A stretch of DNA of 64,000 nucleotides from Myxococcota bacterium (GCA_028823175.1 JAPKBZ010000017.1:1-64000); one strand, 5' to 3'. Shown: positions 41,783 through 52,969, numbered from the stretch's first letter. Notes: a model not told the origin generated them from the letters alone. A program made the numbers and translations.

Positions 41783-42100
41783 TCAAGCTTGCGGGTCCGC
41801 TGCGGGCTCCACAGCGTCAGGAGAGTCATCGACCTTCTCCTTCAGTTCCTTGCCCACCTTAAAGAAAGGGGTCCGCTTAGCACTGATGTGAACAGGTTCA
41901 CCCGTCTTCGGGTTACGCCCTTCTCGAGCCTCTCTTATTTTTACCTGAAAGCTGCCGAAACCCCGAATTTCGATTCGCTCCCCATCGCGCAGAGCATCAA
42001 TCATCGAATCAAAGATCGTGTTTACCACGACCTCCATATCCTTCTTGGAGATATGGGGCGTCTGCTTGGCGACTTCCTCGATCAACCCGCTCTTCGTCAT
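41783..42100 (-). CDS. ihfB: integration host factor subunit beta / HU-family DNA-binding protein
   Basis: A 105-residue HU/IHF protein. The opening TKSGLIEEVAKQTPHISKKD, the core IEIRGFGSFQVKIREAREGRNPKTGEP, with the DNA-intercalating Pro in the beta arm, and the C-terminal helix FFKVGKELKEKV are all present. An extra acidic tail of about ten residues follows. IHF beta bends DNA at specific sites with IHF alpha, which is not encoded here. The position directly after rpsA is the usual one for ihfB. A hairpin lies between the two genes. Confidence 0.93.
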   Translation of the reverse strand: MTKSGLIEEVAKQTPHISKKDMEVVVNTIFDSMIDALRDGERIEIRGFGSFQVKIREAREGRNPKTGEPVHISAKRTPFFKVGKELKEKVDDSPDAVEPAADPQA

Positions 42101-42175
42101 CTTTTTGACCCCGACCTATTGGGAGCTCCTCTGAAGAAGCTCCGAGCCCGACTCCACCTCAACGGTAGATATGAA

Positions 42176-42214
42176 GGTCAGCCGCCAAGAGAATCGCTCC
42201 CTCGGCGGCTGACC
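42176..42214 (-). terminator. hairpin terminator or processing site just after rpsA
   Basis: A perfect 11-bp inverted repeat (42176-42186 with 42204-42214, 17-base loop) begins eight bases after the rpsA stop on the minus strand. The downstream sequence is only mildly T-rich, so it may attenuate rather than stop reading into ihfB, or protect the abundant rpsA message from 3' exonucleases. A second 6-bp hairpin lies at 42122-42143 just upstream of ihfB. Confidence 0.6.
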
Positions 42215-42222
42215 CCCAACAT

Positions 42223-43918
<1,696 letters not shown>

Positions 43919-43926
<8 letters not shown>

Positions 43927-44893
43927 TGGTTGTTTTTGTAACTCCTTGGGCGGCCGATTTCGGTTCGGCCTGAATTTCCGGGTTTTCGCCCCCAGATCGG
44001 ACGTCCTCACACGGGTCGGTCTTCGCCTGAGCGGACACGTTGCGCATCCCCTCCTCAAGCGAACTCCGAGCCTGTGCCAGAAATGCTTCCAGCTTTTCCA
44101 GATCGCCGTCTTCCACGCTCCGGGCCAGGGTCTCCATGGATTCCGCGAAGGCCCTCAATGGCGATGCAAGGGCCTTACGATTCGAGTTCAGGATCTCTGC
44201 CCACATCGAAGGGTCACTTCGAGCTATCCGAACAAAATCCCTGAACCCACTGCCGGCCAACTCAGTGGCCGTCGAGGGGGCTGCTCCAAGACTATGAGCA
44301 AAAGCAAAGGCCAGGGCGTGAGGCGCATGACTGACCCAGGCGACCTCAACATCGTGTTCGCCCGGGTCCCGAAGCACGACATCGCATCCCAGACCGCGCC
44401 AAAAATCAGACACCGCGGCCACCGCGTCATCGGGGGTCGATCGCACGGGCGAGATCACGCAGCGGGACCCCTCGAAAAGATTCGCACTGGCGAATTCGAC
44501 GCCGCACTCGTGGCTGCCCGCCATGGGGTGTGCGCCGATATAATGAACGCTGGCCGGTAATTGGCCGGGTAATCGATCGGCAAGAACCCCCTTCACACTC
44601 CCCACGTCGGTGACCAACGCGTCCGGGGACAGGTGTGGGGCGGCCTCGGCGAGCAAAGACTCCATGGCGCCCACAGGCGTCGCCAGCACCACCAGGTCTG
44701 CACCCGAAACCGCGGTCTCGAGATCTGCGACCTCATCGATCAAACCCGAGGCCAATGCCCACTCCAGGGGACCCCGGCGCCGGGCATAGCCCACCGCATG
44801 GCGGGCCACGCCCCGCTGCCGGGCTGCGGCAGCCACCGACCCTCCCAGAAGCCCCAGGCCCAACACCGCGATTCGTTCGAAGACGCGACTCAT
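43919..44893 (-). CDS. tyrA: prephenate dehydrogenase
   Basis: A 324-residue monofunctional TyrA. The NAD-binding motif GLGLLGGSVAAAARQRG is at residues 11-27, and the catalytic loop GAHPMAGSHECGVEFA holds the substrate-binding His. The helical C-terminal dimer domain follows (HAPHALAFAFAHSLG). It converts prephenate to 4-hydroxyphenylpyruvate for tyrosine synthesis. A hydrophilic tail of about 35 residues after the domain is unusual and overlaps the rpsA start. It overlaps hisC by four bases (44890-44893). Confidence 0.95.
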
Positions 44894-46008
44894 TGGCGCC
44901 CTCCGCCGTGTTGCTGACCCGCCTGCTCGATTTCCTGAAGAGCCTTAACGAGGATTTCGTTCTCTTCCGGGCTCCCCACCGAAATGCGAATATGATTCTC
45001 GAGTCCAAAGCCGGCTAAGGGCCGCACGATCACCCCTCGTCGAAGCAATTCGTCGTAGTACCCGGAGCCGGTTTCGACCAGCAGAAAATTGGCATCACTC
45101 GGCCAGACCCGGTAGCCGAGCGCCTCGAACTCACCCGTCAGGTAATCGATCCCCGAGCGATTCATCGAGTGCGTACGCGTCGCGTGCTCGTCGTCGTCCA
45201 AGGCGGCCAGCGCAGCGGCTTCCGCCAGACTGTTCACGTTGAAGGGGTGCCGGGCGCGATCGAGAAAACCAACGAGTTCCGGGCTCGAAATGCCGTAGCC
45301 TACTCGAAGGCCGGCCAGTCCATAGATCTTCGAAAAGGTCCGGAGAGCAAGGGTCCCGGGCCGATCGGCGATCAGGGCAACCGTGTCGGGGAAATCCTCC
45401 CTGGCCACGAATTCGTAGTAGGCCTCGTCGATCACGAGAATCACATCCTCGGGGATACCCGAGACGAAATCGGCCAACTCGCCGGCGCCAAAGCTCGTGC
45501 CGGTGGGATTGTTGGGGTTGCAGAGAAAAACCATCTTGGCCCCAACAGCAACCTCGCGCGTAAGGGCCGCAAAATCGTGCTGCATTTCCGCCGTCAAAGG
45601 AACCCGAATAGGATCGGCTCCCATCCCCTGAGCAACCAGCGGATACATGGCAAAGGACGGCCAGGGCATGATGACCCGGTCACCCGAGGCCAGAAAGGTT
45701 TTGGCCAACAATTCGAGGATCTCGTCCCCCCCGGATCCAAATATGAGATGGTCGCCGGGGATCTGAAGTTTTTCCGCCAGCCGGGCCCGTAAGGCGAAAC
45801 AAGCTCCATCGGGGTAGCGGTTAACCGTCTTCGCCGCCGCGCTCACAGCCTCAAGAGCTCGGGGCGAGGGGCCCAGGGGGTTCTCGTTCGAAGCAAGTTT
45901 GATCGAGCCCGAAATTCCCAACTCGCGCTCCACCTCTTCGATGGGCTTGCCGGGCTCATAGGGGCGCAAATTTCGGATATGCGGGTTCACGCGGTCCTCA
46001 AGACTCAT
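44890..46008 (-). CDS. hisC: histidinol-phosphate aminotransferase-family enzyme (HisC), probably aromatic aminotransferase in this operon
   Basis: A 372-residue class I/II PLP aminotransferase of the HisC group. The N-terminal IKLASNENPLGPSPRALEAV, the cofactor region VFLCNPNNPTGTSFG and the lysine in RTFSKIYGLAGLRVGYG (near residue 226) are clear. Between pheA and tyrA it likely transaminates phenylpyruvate and 4-hydroxyphenylpyruvate to Phe and Tyr, as HisC-type enzymes in such operons can, besides or instead of histidine synthesis. No his genes are nearby. It overlaps both neighbours by four bases. Confidence 0.93.
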   Translation of the reverse strand: MSLEDRVNPHIRNLRPYEPGKPIEEVERELGISGSIKLASNENPLGPSPRALEAVSAAAKTVNRYPDGACFALRARLAEKLQIPGDHLIFGSGGDEILELLAKTFLASGDRVIMPWPSFAMYPLVAQGMGADPIRVPLTAEMQHDFAALTREVAVGAKMVFLCNPNNPTGTSFGAGELADFVSGIPEDVILVIDEAYYEFVAREDFPDTVALIADRPGTLALRTFSKIYGLAGLRVGYGISSPELVGFLDRARHPFNVNSLAEAAALAALDDDEHATRTHSMNRSGIDYLTGEFEALGYRVWPSDANFLLVETGSGYYDELLRRGVIVRPLAGFGLENHIRISVGSPEENEILVKALQEIEQAGQQHGGGRQ

Positions 46009-47168
46009 GACCCAGCCCCCCCGCCGACTTGGGCCTGGTGGGGCTCGCTCGCCCGGGGATAGGAACCCAGAATCTTGTAGGAATGGGCGTACTCAGCCGC
46101 CTCGGCAAGGGCCTCGGCCACTTCCCCCTGCGCCTGATGGCCTTCCATGTCGATGAAGAATACGTATTCCCAGGGCTTGCCCTTCATGGGGCGCGATTGC
46201 ACCGCCGCTAGGTTCACCCCGTGCTTCGCGAAGGGTTGGAGGAGCGTATAGAGCGCCCCCGCCCTGTCACGCCTCACCGTGAACGCGGCCGAAGTCATAT
46301 CATTGCCGCTGGCCTCTGGGGTCTCCTTACCGACAACGACAAAGCGGGTCGTATTGCCCTGTCGATCTTCGATGCCCCGGGCGACAAAGCGCAGCCCGTA
46401 GACATCCGCTGCGACGGCGCTGCCGATGGCGGCCACCGAGCCATCCTCCGCGGCCAATTGGGCCGCCGCCGCCGTACTCGGGGTGTCTCGAACCTCGGTC
46501 GCCGGCAATTTCGAAGCCAGCCAGTCGCGACATTGGGCGACGGCCTGCGGGATCGAAGCAACGACTCGGATATCCTCGAGGGCGCCACTCCGCGAGAGCA
46601 GATTCTGGCAAACCTCCACCATCAACTCGCCGCAGATCACGACTTCGCTCTCCATCAACGCGTCCATCGTCGGATTGATGGCCCCGTCGATACTATTCTC
46701 CACAGGGATGACGCCGAAATGAGCTTCACCGCGCTCGGCCGCGCTGACCACGTCGCGCATATGCCGGACCGGAAGCAGGTCGACCTGGGAGCCGAACTGG
46801 GCCAACACCGCCTGATGGCTAAATGTTCCCTCGGGCCCGAGATAAGAAACCTTGACCCTCTCCTCGAGGGAGCGCGTAGCGGAAATAATCTCGCGAAAGA
46901 CATGAGGGATGCCCGCGTCCGGAAAGGGGCCCGGATTGCTCGCCGAGAGCGCGGCCACGAGATCCCTTTCCCGACTGGCGACGTAGACCGGACTTCGGCG
47001 GCCGCCGGCCTTGACCCGCCCGACTTCCCGCACGAGTTCGGCGCGTCGGTTCAACTGGGCGAGAATTTCCTGATCAACCGCATCGATGGAACCACGCAGG
47101 CGCGACAATTCCCGAGCGACATCGCCCGCATCGGCGTCTTCAATCGTCTTTGTTTTGCCTTCAGGCAT
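46005..47168 (-). CDS. pheA: P-protein: chorismate mutase/prephenate dehydratase
   Basis: A 387-residue fusion. A chorismate mutase domain (about residues 20-98, LRGSIDAVDQEILAQLNRRA) is followed by prephenate dehydratase (about 110-290, VSYLGPEGTFSHQAVL, PVENSIDGA, and GNTTRFVVVG with the catalytic Thr-Arg-Phe) and a C-terminal ACT domain with SRPMKGKPWEYVFFID for phenylalanine feedback control. It turns chorismate into phenylpyruvate. ATG 47168 (MPEGKTKTIED) is chosen; the frame runs to 47294 without family support. It is first in pheA-hisC-tyrA and overlaps hisC by four bases. Confidence 0.96.
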   Translation of the reverse strand: MPEGKTKTIEDADAGDVARELSRLRGSIDAVDQEILAQLNRRAELVREVGRVKAGGRRSPVYVASRERDLVAALSASNPGPFPDAGIPHVFREIISATRSLEERVKVSYLGPEGTFSHQAVLAQFGSQVDLLPVRHMRDVVSAAERGEAHFGVIPVENSIDGAINPTMDALMESEVVICGELMVEVCQNLLSRSGALEDIRVVASIPQAVAQCRDWLASKLPATEVRDTPSTAAAAQLAAEDGSVAAIGSAVAADVYGLRFVARGIEDRQGNTTRFVVVGKETPEASGNDMTSAAFTVRRDRAGALYTLLQPFAKHGVNLAAVQSRPMKGKPWEYVFFIDMEGHQAQGEVAEALAEAAEYAHSYKILGSYPRASEPHQAQVGGGAGS

Positions 47169-47527
47169 TCGTCCCCGAAATCGATACGTCGAGCGTGTGA
47201 AGAGCCTGCGAATCCATGCAACAGGGAAATTTGCTTTCCCCCAACGCGATCGGAGCGAGACGGCCGCGAGCACCCGGCGGTCACGTCCCCCCAAAAGCGG
47301 CTAACCCCTTGAATTTGGGTCGCAATATATCCGAGCGGAGATCTTCCTGCAAACCTCTGCAAGGCATTTTACCTGCCGGGGCAAGGGGTTATGGGGCGAA
47401 GGGCTCAGGCGCGGCCCTGAGGCCCCCCTGGGCAGGAGCCTTTGCCCCCGGGGGTCGCTCGTTGGCTTGAGCGGGGCCGTCTTCCCGGCATCGCCGCCCC
47501 TCCTAGGACCTGCCCTATGGTCTCCCC
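47169..47527. other. divergent intergenic region between pheA and coaE
   Basis: 359 bases without a supported gene. It holds a candidate minus-strand promoter for pheA at 47324-47352. A GC-rich palindromic stretch lies near 47403-47425, with a CTCAGG/CCTGAG stem of 6 bp. I looked for a Phe-rich leader peptide upstream of pheA and found none. A coaE promoter should lie at the right end but is not clear. Confidence 0.45.
47324..47352 (-). promoter_or_regulatory. candidate sigma-70-type promoter for pheA-hisC-tyrA
   Basis: On the minus strand TTGCAG (47347-47352) and TATATT (47324-47329) are spaced by 17 bases. Transcription would start near 47317, leaving a leader of about 150 bases before pheA, long enough for regulation. 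The -10 match is good and the -35 match moderate. Confidence 0.4.
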
Positions 47528-48151
47528 ATGGGTAAAGTGGTCGCGCTCTCGGGGGGAATCGGTTCGGGCAAGAGCACCGTGCGCGCGATGCTCGAAAAGC
47601 TCGGGGCGACTACGATCTGCGCCGATGCCATCGTCCATGCTCTGCAAGCGCCCGGGACAGAGATTCTCGGCGCCATCGTCGAGGCGTTTGGGGCCGGGGT
47701 GATCGATTCGGCGGGACACCTCGACCGCGCCGCCCTCGGCGAAATCGTCTTTCGCGACCCCGAAGCCCGGGCGCGACTGGGCGGGATCATGCACCCCCCC
47801 GTGATCGCCGAAATGCTGCGCCAATCCGAACTCGGCATCCAGCAGGGTGCCCCCCTCGTAGTGCTGGACATACCGCTCTATTTCGAGGGCCAGCGGAGCG
47901 GCACGGGCAGCGCGGTCGCCCGGGACTACGACGCGTCGATCCTCGTCTGGGTACCGGCCGAAGTACAGATCCTTCGCACCGTCGAGCGTGACGCCTGCGC
48001 GCAAGCCGAGGCTCAACGCCGGGTCGACGCCCAGATGCCCATCGACGAAAAAAAAGAGTACGCCACCCATGTCGTCGACAACTCGGGCGGGCTTCCCGAA
48101 ACCCAGAAGCAGGTCGACGCTCTCTACCGAAGCCTCACCCAGGGATCCTGA
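47528..48151 (+). CDS. coaE: dephospho-CoA kinase
   Basis: A 207-residue CoaE. The P-loop is SGGIGSGKST (residues 8-17), the substrate region ADAIVHALQAPGTEIL follows, and RLGGIMHPPVIAEM matches the conserved LExIxHPxV segment. VLDIPLYFE is the conserved LLxxPLLFE motif. It phosphorylates dephospho-CoA in the last step of coenzyme A synthesis. The ATG at 47528 agrees with the family start. It is a single gene, followed by a 165-base gap before the acyltransferase gene. Confidence 0.94.
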   Translation: MGKVVALSGGIGSGKSTVRAMLEKLGATTICADAIVHALQAPGTEILGAIVEAFGAGVIDSAGHLDRAALGEIVFRDPEARARLGGIMHPPVIAEMLRQSELGIQQGAPLVVLDIPLYFEGQRSGTGSAVARDYDASILVWVPAEVQILRTVERDACAQAEAQRRVDAQMPIDEKKEYATHVVDNSGGLPETQKQVDALYRSLTQGS

Positions 48152-48204
48152 ACCGGGCCGGCGTAGCCGGATTGCCCACTCGATACGCAAGCCTGCCCAG
48201 TTCC

Positions 48205-48254
48205 GAGGCCGCAGGCCGCTCTCCCGGCGCTCAGACTCCAGAGGCCGCAGGCCG
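48205..48254. repeat. 14-bp direct repeat upstream of the WS/DGAT gene
   Basis: The same 14-base GC-rich sequence occurs at 48205-48218 and 48241-48254. Each copy contains GGCC on both sides of GCA and can form a small hairpin. They lie 60-110 bases before the acyltransferase start and could be operator-like or simple chance GC repeats. Confidence 0.4.
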
Positions 48255-48316
48255 GGCTGGCACGCGCCTTGCTATCCCTATTTCCCGAGACCCGCGCTTC
48301 CAGCGAAAGAGGCCCC

Positions 48317-49852
48317 ATGTCAAACTACAAATTCGAGCGCCTTTCGGCCCAGGACAACAGCTTCCTACTGGCGGAAACCCCTCACGCTCCTCTCCACGTG
48401 ATTGCTGTCGGAATCTACGATGCCGGTGACTTGGCCACCGGAGCAGGCGGCGTCGACTTTCGCATGATCAAGCGCGTCCTCGAGGCGCGACTCCACAAGA
48501 TTCCGCGCTATCGCCAGAAGTTGATGTGGGTTCCCTTCGAGAACCGCGCTGTCTGGGTCGACGATGCCCACTTCAATATCGACTACCACCTCCGTCACTC
48601 CGCCCTGCCCCATCCCGGTGGGCTCGAACAACTCAAGCGTTTGACCGCCCGGATCAGCACCCAGTCCCTGGACCGCGCACGCCCGCTCTGGGAGATGTGG
48701 ATCATCGAAGGACTCTCCGAGAACCGCTTTGCCATGGTCAGCAAGATCCATCACTGCATGATCGACGGCGCCTCGGGCTCGGATGTGGCCCAGATTCTCA
48801 TGTCGACGAGCCCGGAACAGGAGGCAGCGGAGCCCAAACCCTTTGTCCCCCGACCCGCCCCAAGCCCTAGAGAGCTCCTCATCGACGCCGCCATCCATCA
48901 GGTCTCCATGCCCCTTCGCGCCCTGAAGAGCCTTTCTTCCTACCCACAGACCGCTCCAGAGATTGTCGAGGATATCGGCGAAAAACTGAGCGCCCTGGCA
49001 GGCCTGGCCAAATGGGCGGTCTCCTCTTCCTCCCCAACACCGATCAACGGAGAACTCGGCCCCCATCGCCGGATCGACTGGTTGACTCTTCCCCTGGCCG
49101 ACGTCAAGACCCTCCGCAGCGCCCTAGAGTGTTCGGTCAATGACGTTGTGCTCGCGACCGTGACTGGAGCGATCAGGCACTACTTCCTGCATCGAGGCGT
49201 AGATCCGAAATCCCTGGACTTCCGGATCTCGGCCCCAGTCAACGTCCGCCGGAAGAGCGAAGAGGGACAACTTGGGAACCGGGTTTCGACCTGGATCGTG
49301 CCGCTGCCTCTCGGGACCTCGAATCCCCTGGAATGGGTTGAGCACATCCGCGCCGAGACCGCCGAACTCAAGGAATCTCACCAGGCCCAGGCCTTTGATA
49401 TGTTGATGAGCGCAGCGGAGTACTTGCCCGCGAGCCTCCTCGCCCTGGGCGCGCGCGCCGCCGAGGGGCCGATCAACATGATCGTGACCAACGTCCAGGG
49501 CCCCCCCTTCCCCCTCTACCTGCTTGGAGCGAAACTCCTCGAGATGAACCCCATCGTGCCCCTGCTCAACGGGACGGGCCTGGGGATCGCCCTCTTCAGC
49601 TACAACGGCCGGCTCCATATCGGGCTCAACGCGGACTACGAACTCGTCCCCGATCTGGGCATACTCACCGCCCTGCTCGCCCAGAGCTTCATGACCTTAG
49701 TTGACGCGGCGGGCGCCCGGGAGCAGACCCCACTCCCCAAAGCGCCACCGGCGAAGTCCGCCACCGGTAAAAGGGCTCCCAGAAAGCACAAACAACCGGG
49801 TAAGGCGCCGCTTCAGGCCGTGGCGGGCGCGAGCGTTCCCCAACCCCGCTAG
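48317..49852 (+). CDS. wax ester synthase/diacylglycerol acyltransferase (WS/DGAT)
   Basis: A 511-residue bacterial WS/DGAT. The catalytic HHxxxDG motif is HHCMIDG at residues 145-151, PLWEMW is at 123-128, and the C-terminal half has the family segments ECSVNDVVLATVTGAI and GLGIALFSYNGRLHIGLNAD. It joins acyl-CoA to fatty alcohols or diacylglycerol, making storage lipid at the membrane. A Lys/Pro/Ala-rich tail of about 35 residues follows. ATG 48317 fits the family start (MSNYKFERLSAQDNSFL), although the frame opens earlier. Confidence 0.92.
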   Translation: MSNYKFERLSAQDNSFLLAETPHAPLHVIAVGIYDAGDLATGAGGVDFRMIKRVLEARLHKIPRYRQKLMWVPFENRAVWVDDAHFNIDYHLRHSALPHPGGLEQLKRLTARISTQSLDRARPLWEMWIIEGLSENRFAMVSKIHHCMIDGASGSDVAQILMSTSPEQEAAEPKPFVPRPAPSPRELLIDAAIHQVSMPLRALKSLSSYPQTAPEIVEDIGEKLSALAGLAKWAVSSSSPTPINGELGPHRRIDWLTLPLADVKTLRSALECSVNDVVLATVTGAIRHYFLHRGVDPKSLDFRISAPVNVRRKSEEGQLGNRVSTWIVPLPLGTSNPLEWVEHIRAETAELKESHQAQAFDMLMSAAEYLPASLLALGARAAEGPINMIVTNVQGPPFPLYLLGAKLLEMNPIVPLLNGTGLGIALFSYNGRLHIGLNADYELVPDLGILTALLAQSFMTLVDAAGAREQTPLPKAPPAKSATGKRAPRKHKQPGKAPLQAVAGASVPQPR

Positions 49853-49869
49853 CCGCGACGGGGGAACGC
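49833..49869 (+). terminator. hairpin spanning the WS/DGAT stop codon
   Basis: A perfect 9-bp inverted repeat (49833-49841 and 49861-49869) encloses the acyltransferase stop codon at 49850-49852 in its loop. It sits between convergent genes and could end transcription from either side. No T-run follows. Confidence 0.35.
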
Positions 49870-49916
49870 GATCAATCGCCCTTCAGGCCCGCCAAGCGCG
49901 CCTCGGGCGGATCTCC

Positions 49917-50567
49917 TCACGCTTCTTCCTGGGCGTAGTCCTCTTCTTCGTAGCGGCGAATCGCATCCACGAAGGCCTTCATGAGCAGGGGATCTTTCAC
50001 GAAGTCACCACCCTCCACCCCAGTGGCGACGTCCACTCCCCAGGGCAGGACCGGGCCCACATCCGCCAGGGCTGCGGCCACATTATCGGGCTTGAGCCCG
50101 CCCGCGACGATGACGTCGTAGCCGTGCGCGATCAGGTCCTCAGCCTCGCTCCAATCCCAGGCCTGGCCCTTGCCTCCACCTTCGTGGGGGTGGTCCAAAA
50201 GCAGGATCGCGCCGGGGTAGGTCTCCGCCGCTTCTTGATCGGCGCCCCGGATCGCCTTGATCGCGGGAAGGTCGACGGCCTCGAGGTCTTCCTCGGTCTC
50301 GTCCCCGTGGAATTGAATCCGGGTCACATCGACTCGGCGGAGAACGTTTTCAATTTCGTCCCAGCCCGCATTCCGAAAAAGCGCGACCCTCTCGACATCC
50401 TCGCCGGCAATGGCCTCGCAGATCGCCTCGGCCTGCTTGAGGTCGAGGAACCTAGGCGAATCCGGCACAAAATTCAGGCCGATCAAATCCGCGCCCGCGC
50501 CAACCGCGGCACGCGCGTCGTCCGGTGTCCTGATCCCACAGATCTTGATGCGTACGCTCCCGGTCAC
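49917..50567 (-). CDS. trpF: phosphoribosylanthranilate isomerase
   Basis: A 216-residue TIM-barrel enzyme. The N-terminal IKICGIRTPDDARAAVGAGA carries the general-base Cys, GLNFVPDSPRFL follows, RIQFHGDE is the central strand, and AGGLKPDNVAAAL is the phosphate-binding end. It converts N-(5'-phosphoribosyl)anthranilate to CdRP in tryptophan synthesis. GTG 50567 overlaps the trpC stop (GTGA). It is the last gene of the operon: trpB and trpA, which often follow, are not in this window. Confidence 0.95.
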   Translation of the reverse strand: MTGSVRIKICGIRTPDDARAAVGAGADLIGLNFVPDSPRFLDLKQAEAICEAIAGEDVERVALFRNAGWDEIENVLRRVDVTRIQFHGDETEEDLEAVDLPAIKAIRGADQEAAETYPGAILLLDHPHEGGGKGQAWDWSEAEDLIAHGYDVIVAGGLKPDNVAAALADVGPVLPWGVDVATGVEGGDFVKDPLLMKAFVDAIRRYEEEDYAQEEA

Positions 50568-51355
50568 TTGCGCCTCCGTAACTCGCCCAACGCCTCGGCG
50601 ACATTCGCCTCGCGCATGAGTGATTCTCCCACCAAAAACGCCTGAGCGCCCGCCTTTTCCAGCCGGCTGACGTCTTCGGGCCCATGAATTCCGCTCTCGG
50701 CCACCCGAACGATGTCCGGGTTCCCGGCGAGATGGCCCACAACGGTCTCGAAGACACCCAGATCCACATGAAAAGTCTTCAGGTCCCGGTTATTGACGCC
50801 AATCAGCGTGGCCCCAGCTCCAAGAGCCACGTCCAATTCGGCCCGGTCGTGCACCTCGACCAGGACATCGAGGCCCAACTCCCCCGCGCGCGCGTGAAAT
50901 TCGACCAACTGCTCCGGGGAAAGAGCCGCCACGATGAGCAGAACCGCGTCCGCCCCCGCCACCCGCGCTTCGTCGATCTGGTAGGCGTCTACAACAAAAT
51001 CCTTACGGAGTAAGGGGAGCGAAACCACTTCCCGTACCTGGGTCAGGTACGCCAACTGGCCTCCGAAGAAATGTTCATCTGTCAGGACCGAGAGAGCCGC
51101 AGCCCCCCCCTTTTCATAGGCTCGCGCCAGGGAGACCGGTTCGAAATCCGCTCGAATCAGCCCCTTGCTCGGCGAGCGCCGCTTCAACTCGGCAATCACC
51201 GAGGGGGCTTCGCCCAACCGAAGCGCCTCTGAAAAGCCCCGAGTCGCTTGGGACACGGCGTTTGCCGCTTGGCGCAACTCGGCTGCCGGAAAGCGCGCCT
51301 TGGCCGCCTCCACCTCGCCCCGTTTGTGCTCGAGAATTTCGTCAAGAATCGTCAC
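50564..51355 (-). CDS. trpC: indole-3-glycerol phosphate synthase
   Basis: A 263-residue TIM-barrel enzyme. Motifs include the substrate-binding ELKRRSPSKG, LLRKDFVVDAYQIDEARVAGADA, VGVNNRDLKTF and VAESGIHG. It closes the indole ring in tryptophan synthesis. GTG 51355 gives VTILDEILEHKRGEV, the usual TrpC opening, and lies four bases after the trpD stop; ATG 51382 would add nine atypical residues and overlap trpD by 23 bases. Coupled to trpF by overlap. Confidence 0.95.
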   Translation of the reverse strand: MTILDEILEHKRGEVEAAKARFPAAELRQAANAVSQATRGFSEALRLGEAPSVIAELKRRSPSKGLIRADFEPVSLARAYEKGGAAALSVLTDEHFFGGQLAYLTQVREVVSLPLLRKDFVVDAYQIDEARVAGADAVLLIVAALSPEQLVEFHARAGELGLDVLVEVHDRAELDVALGAGATLIGVNNRDLKTFHVDLGVFETVVGHLAGNPDIVRVAESGIHGPEDVSRLEKAGAQAFLVGESLMREANVAEALGELRRRK

Positions 51356-51359
51356 GAGC

Positions 51360-52379
51360 TCAGTCCATTGCCCGAGTGGCATCGATCAGGGCGTCGAGTT
51401 TCCCCGCAGCCGCTCCAGAATCGATGCTCTTGGCGGCGATCTCAAGCCCCTCACCGATCCCCGTCGCCGCGCGAGCGGCCCAGAGTGCCCCGGCGGCGTT
51501 CAGGCAAACGATATCTCTGCGCGGGCCAATCTCCCCGGACAGCACCCCGCGAAGAATCTCCGCATTTTCCGCCGCATCACCCCCGGCAAGATCCTCGGCC
51601 ACCGCTCGGGGAATGCCGAACTCCAGGGGGTCAATCTCGATCACTTCCACGCCCCCCGCCTCGGCGAGCGCGGCATGGGTGGGGCCCGTGGTGGTGATTT
51701 CGTCGAGGCCATCGCTTCCGTGGACGACCAACGCCCGATCGGCGCCGAGGATTCCCAGGGCCTCGGCCAGGGGTTCGACCAGACTCCGGGAGAAAACGCC
51801 GACGATCTGGTTTCGCGCCCCAACCGGATTCAGTAAGGGCCCGAGGCAATTGAGCAGGGTACGCACGCCGATCTCCGAGCGCACCGGACCCACGTGGCGA
51901 AAGGCCGGGTGGGCGGTCCGCGCGAAGAAGGGGGCGATCCCCACCTTTTCAAGGATGGCCGCGCAGCGCTCGATGGGGAGGTCGATCCCGACCCCGAGCG
52001 CTTCCAGGGTATCAAAGCTCCCGGTCTGGCTGGAGGCCGCACGATTCCCGTGTTTGGCGACGGGAACCCCTGCCCCGGCCACCACAAAAGCCGAGGTGGT
52101 CGAAATACTGAAAGTACTTTGACCGCTGCCTCCGGTTCCGCAGGTATCCACCACGTTCGAAAATGGAACCGTGGCCGTGGTCGCCGCCGCCCGCAAGGCC
52201 TTCGCCACCGCCACGATCTCAGCGACGGTCTCCCCCTTCATGCGCATGCCCACCAGCAGCGCAGCCACCTGGGCAGGGGTGGCCTGACCGACCATGATTT
52301 CCCCGAAGGCTGCTTCTAGGACCTTCTCCGGCACATCTTTGTCCTCGGTCACCCGAGCGATGGCCTCCCGCACGCTCAT
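51360..52379 (-). CDS. trpD: anthranilate phosphoribosyltransferase
   Basis: A 339-residue enzyme with the PRPP-binding glycine-rich motif [17 protein letters not shown] and the [21 protein letters not shown] segment that binds anthranilate and metal. It transfers phosphoribose from PRPP to anthranilate. The N-terminal helical domain contains the family pattern [25 protein letters not shown] 52379 overlaps the trpG stop by four bases. Confidence 0.96.
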   Translation of the reverse strand: MSVREAIARVTEDKDVPEKVLEAAFGEIMVGQATPAQVAALLVGMRMKGETVAEIVAVAKALRAAATTATVPFSNVVDTCGTGGSGQSTFSISTTSAFVVAGAGVPVAKHGNRAASSQTGSFDTLEALGVGIDLPIERCAAILEKVGIAPFFARTAHPAFRHVGPVRSEIGVRTLLNCLGPLLNPVGARNQIVGVFSRSLVEPLAEALGILGADRALVVHGSDGLDEITTTGPTHAALAEAGGVEVIEIDPLEFGIPRAVAEDLAGGDAAENAEILRGVLSGEIGPRRDIVCLNAAGALWAARAATGIGEGLEIAAKSIDSGAAAGKLDALIDATRAMD

Positions 52380-52969
52380 GCCCCCGCTCCCCCTGCGCAG
52401 CTTCGCAAAAAATTCCCGAGCAACTGCTTGCCGGCTTCGGTCAGAATTGATTCGGGGTGAAACTGAACGCCCTCAACCGGCAGCTCGCGATGGCGAACGC
52501 CCATGATCTCGCCATCCTCGGTACGCGCTGTGATTTCCAGGACATCGGGGCAGCTGTCGGACTCGATCACTAGGGAGTGGTAGCGGGTCGCCTCGAAGGG
52601 CGCGGGCAAGCCCTCGAAAACACCGAGACCCTCGTGATGCATCAAGGAGGTCTTTCCGTGCATAATGGAGCGAGCCCGCACGATGCGTCCTCCATACACC
52701 ACGCCAATCGACTGATGTCCAAGGCACACCCCGAAAACGGGCGTACCCTGGGCCGCGAAACGCTCGACCACCTCGATTGAGACACCGGCATCTTGGGGAA
52801 TCCCAGGGCCGGGGGAGATCACCACCCCATCCGGATTTCGGGCCAGGAGTTCCTCGAGGGTTTCGGCATCGTTCCGAACAACATCCACCTCGGCACCCAT
52901 CTCGCCCAAGTACTGGTAGAGGTTGTAGGTAAAGGAGTCGTAATTATCGATCATCAACAGGCGCATCAA
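52376..52969 (-). CDS. trpG: anthranilate synthase component II (glutamine amidotransferase)
   Basis: A 197-residue class I glutamine amidotransferase. The opening [20 protein letters not shown], the oxyanion loop [11 protein letters not shown], the nucleophile Cys in [11 protein letters not shown] and the His-Glu pair in [10 protein letters not shown] are all present. It supplies ammonia to TrpE; in some bacteria TrpG also serves folate synthesis as PabA. ATG 52969 overlaps the trpE stop by four bases. Confidence 0.95.
   Translation of the reverse strand: MMRLLMIDNYDSFTYNLYQYLGEMGAEVDVVRNDAETLEELLARNPDGVVISPGPGIPQDAGVSIEVVERFAAQGTPVFGVCLGHQSIGVVYGGRIVRARSIMHGKTSLMHHEGLGVFEGLPAPFEATRYHSLVIESDSCPDVLEITARTEDGEIMGVRHRELPVEGVQFHPESILTEAGKQLLGNFLRSCAGGAGA

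Noticed and set aside
46221-47312. Plus-strand frame of 363 codons opposite pheA
   Set aside because: Antisense of a gene with clear mutase, dehydratase and ACT motifs.
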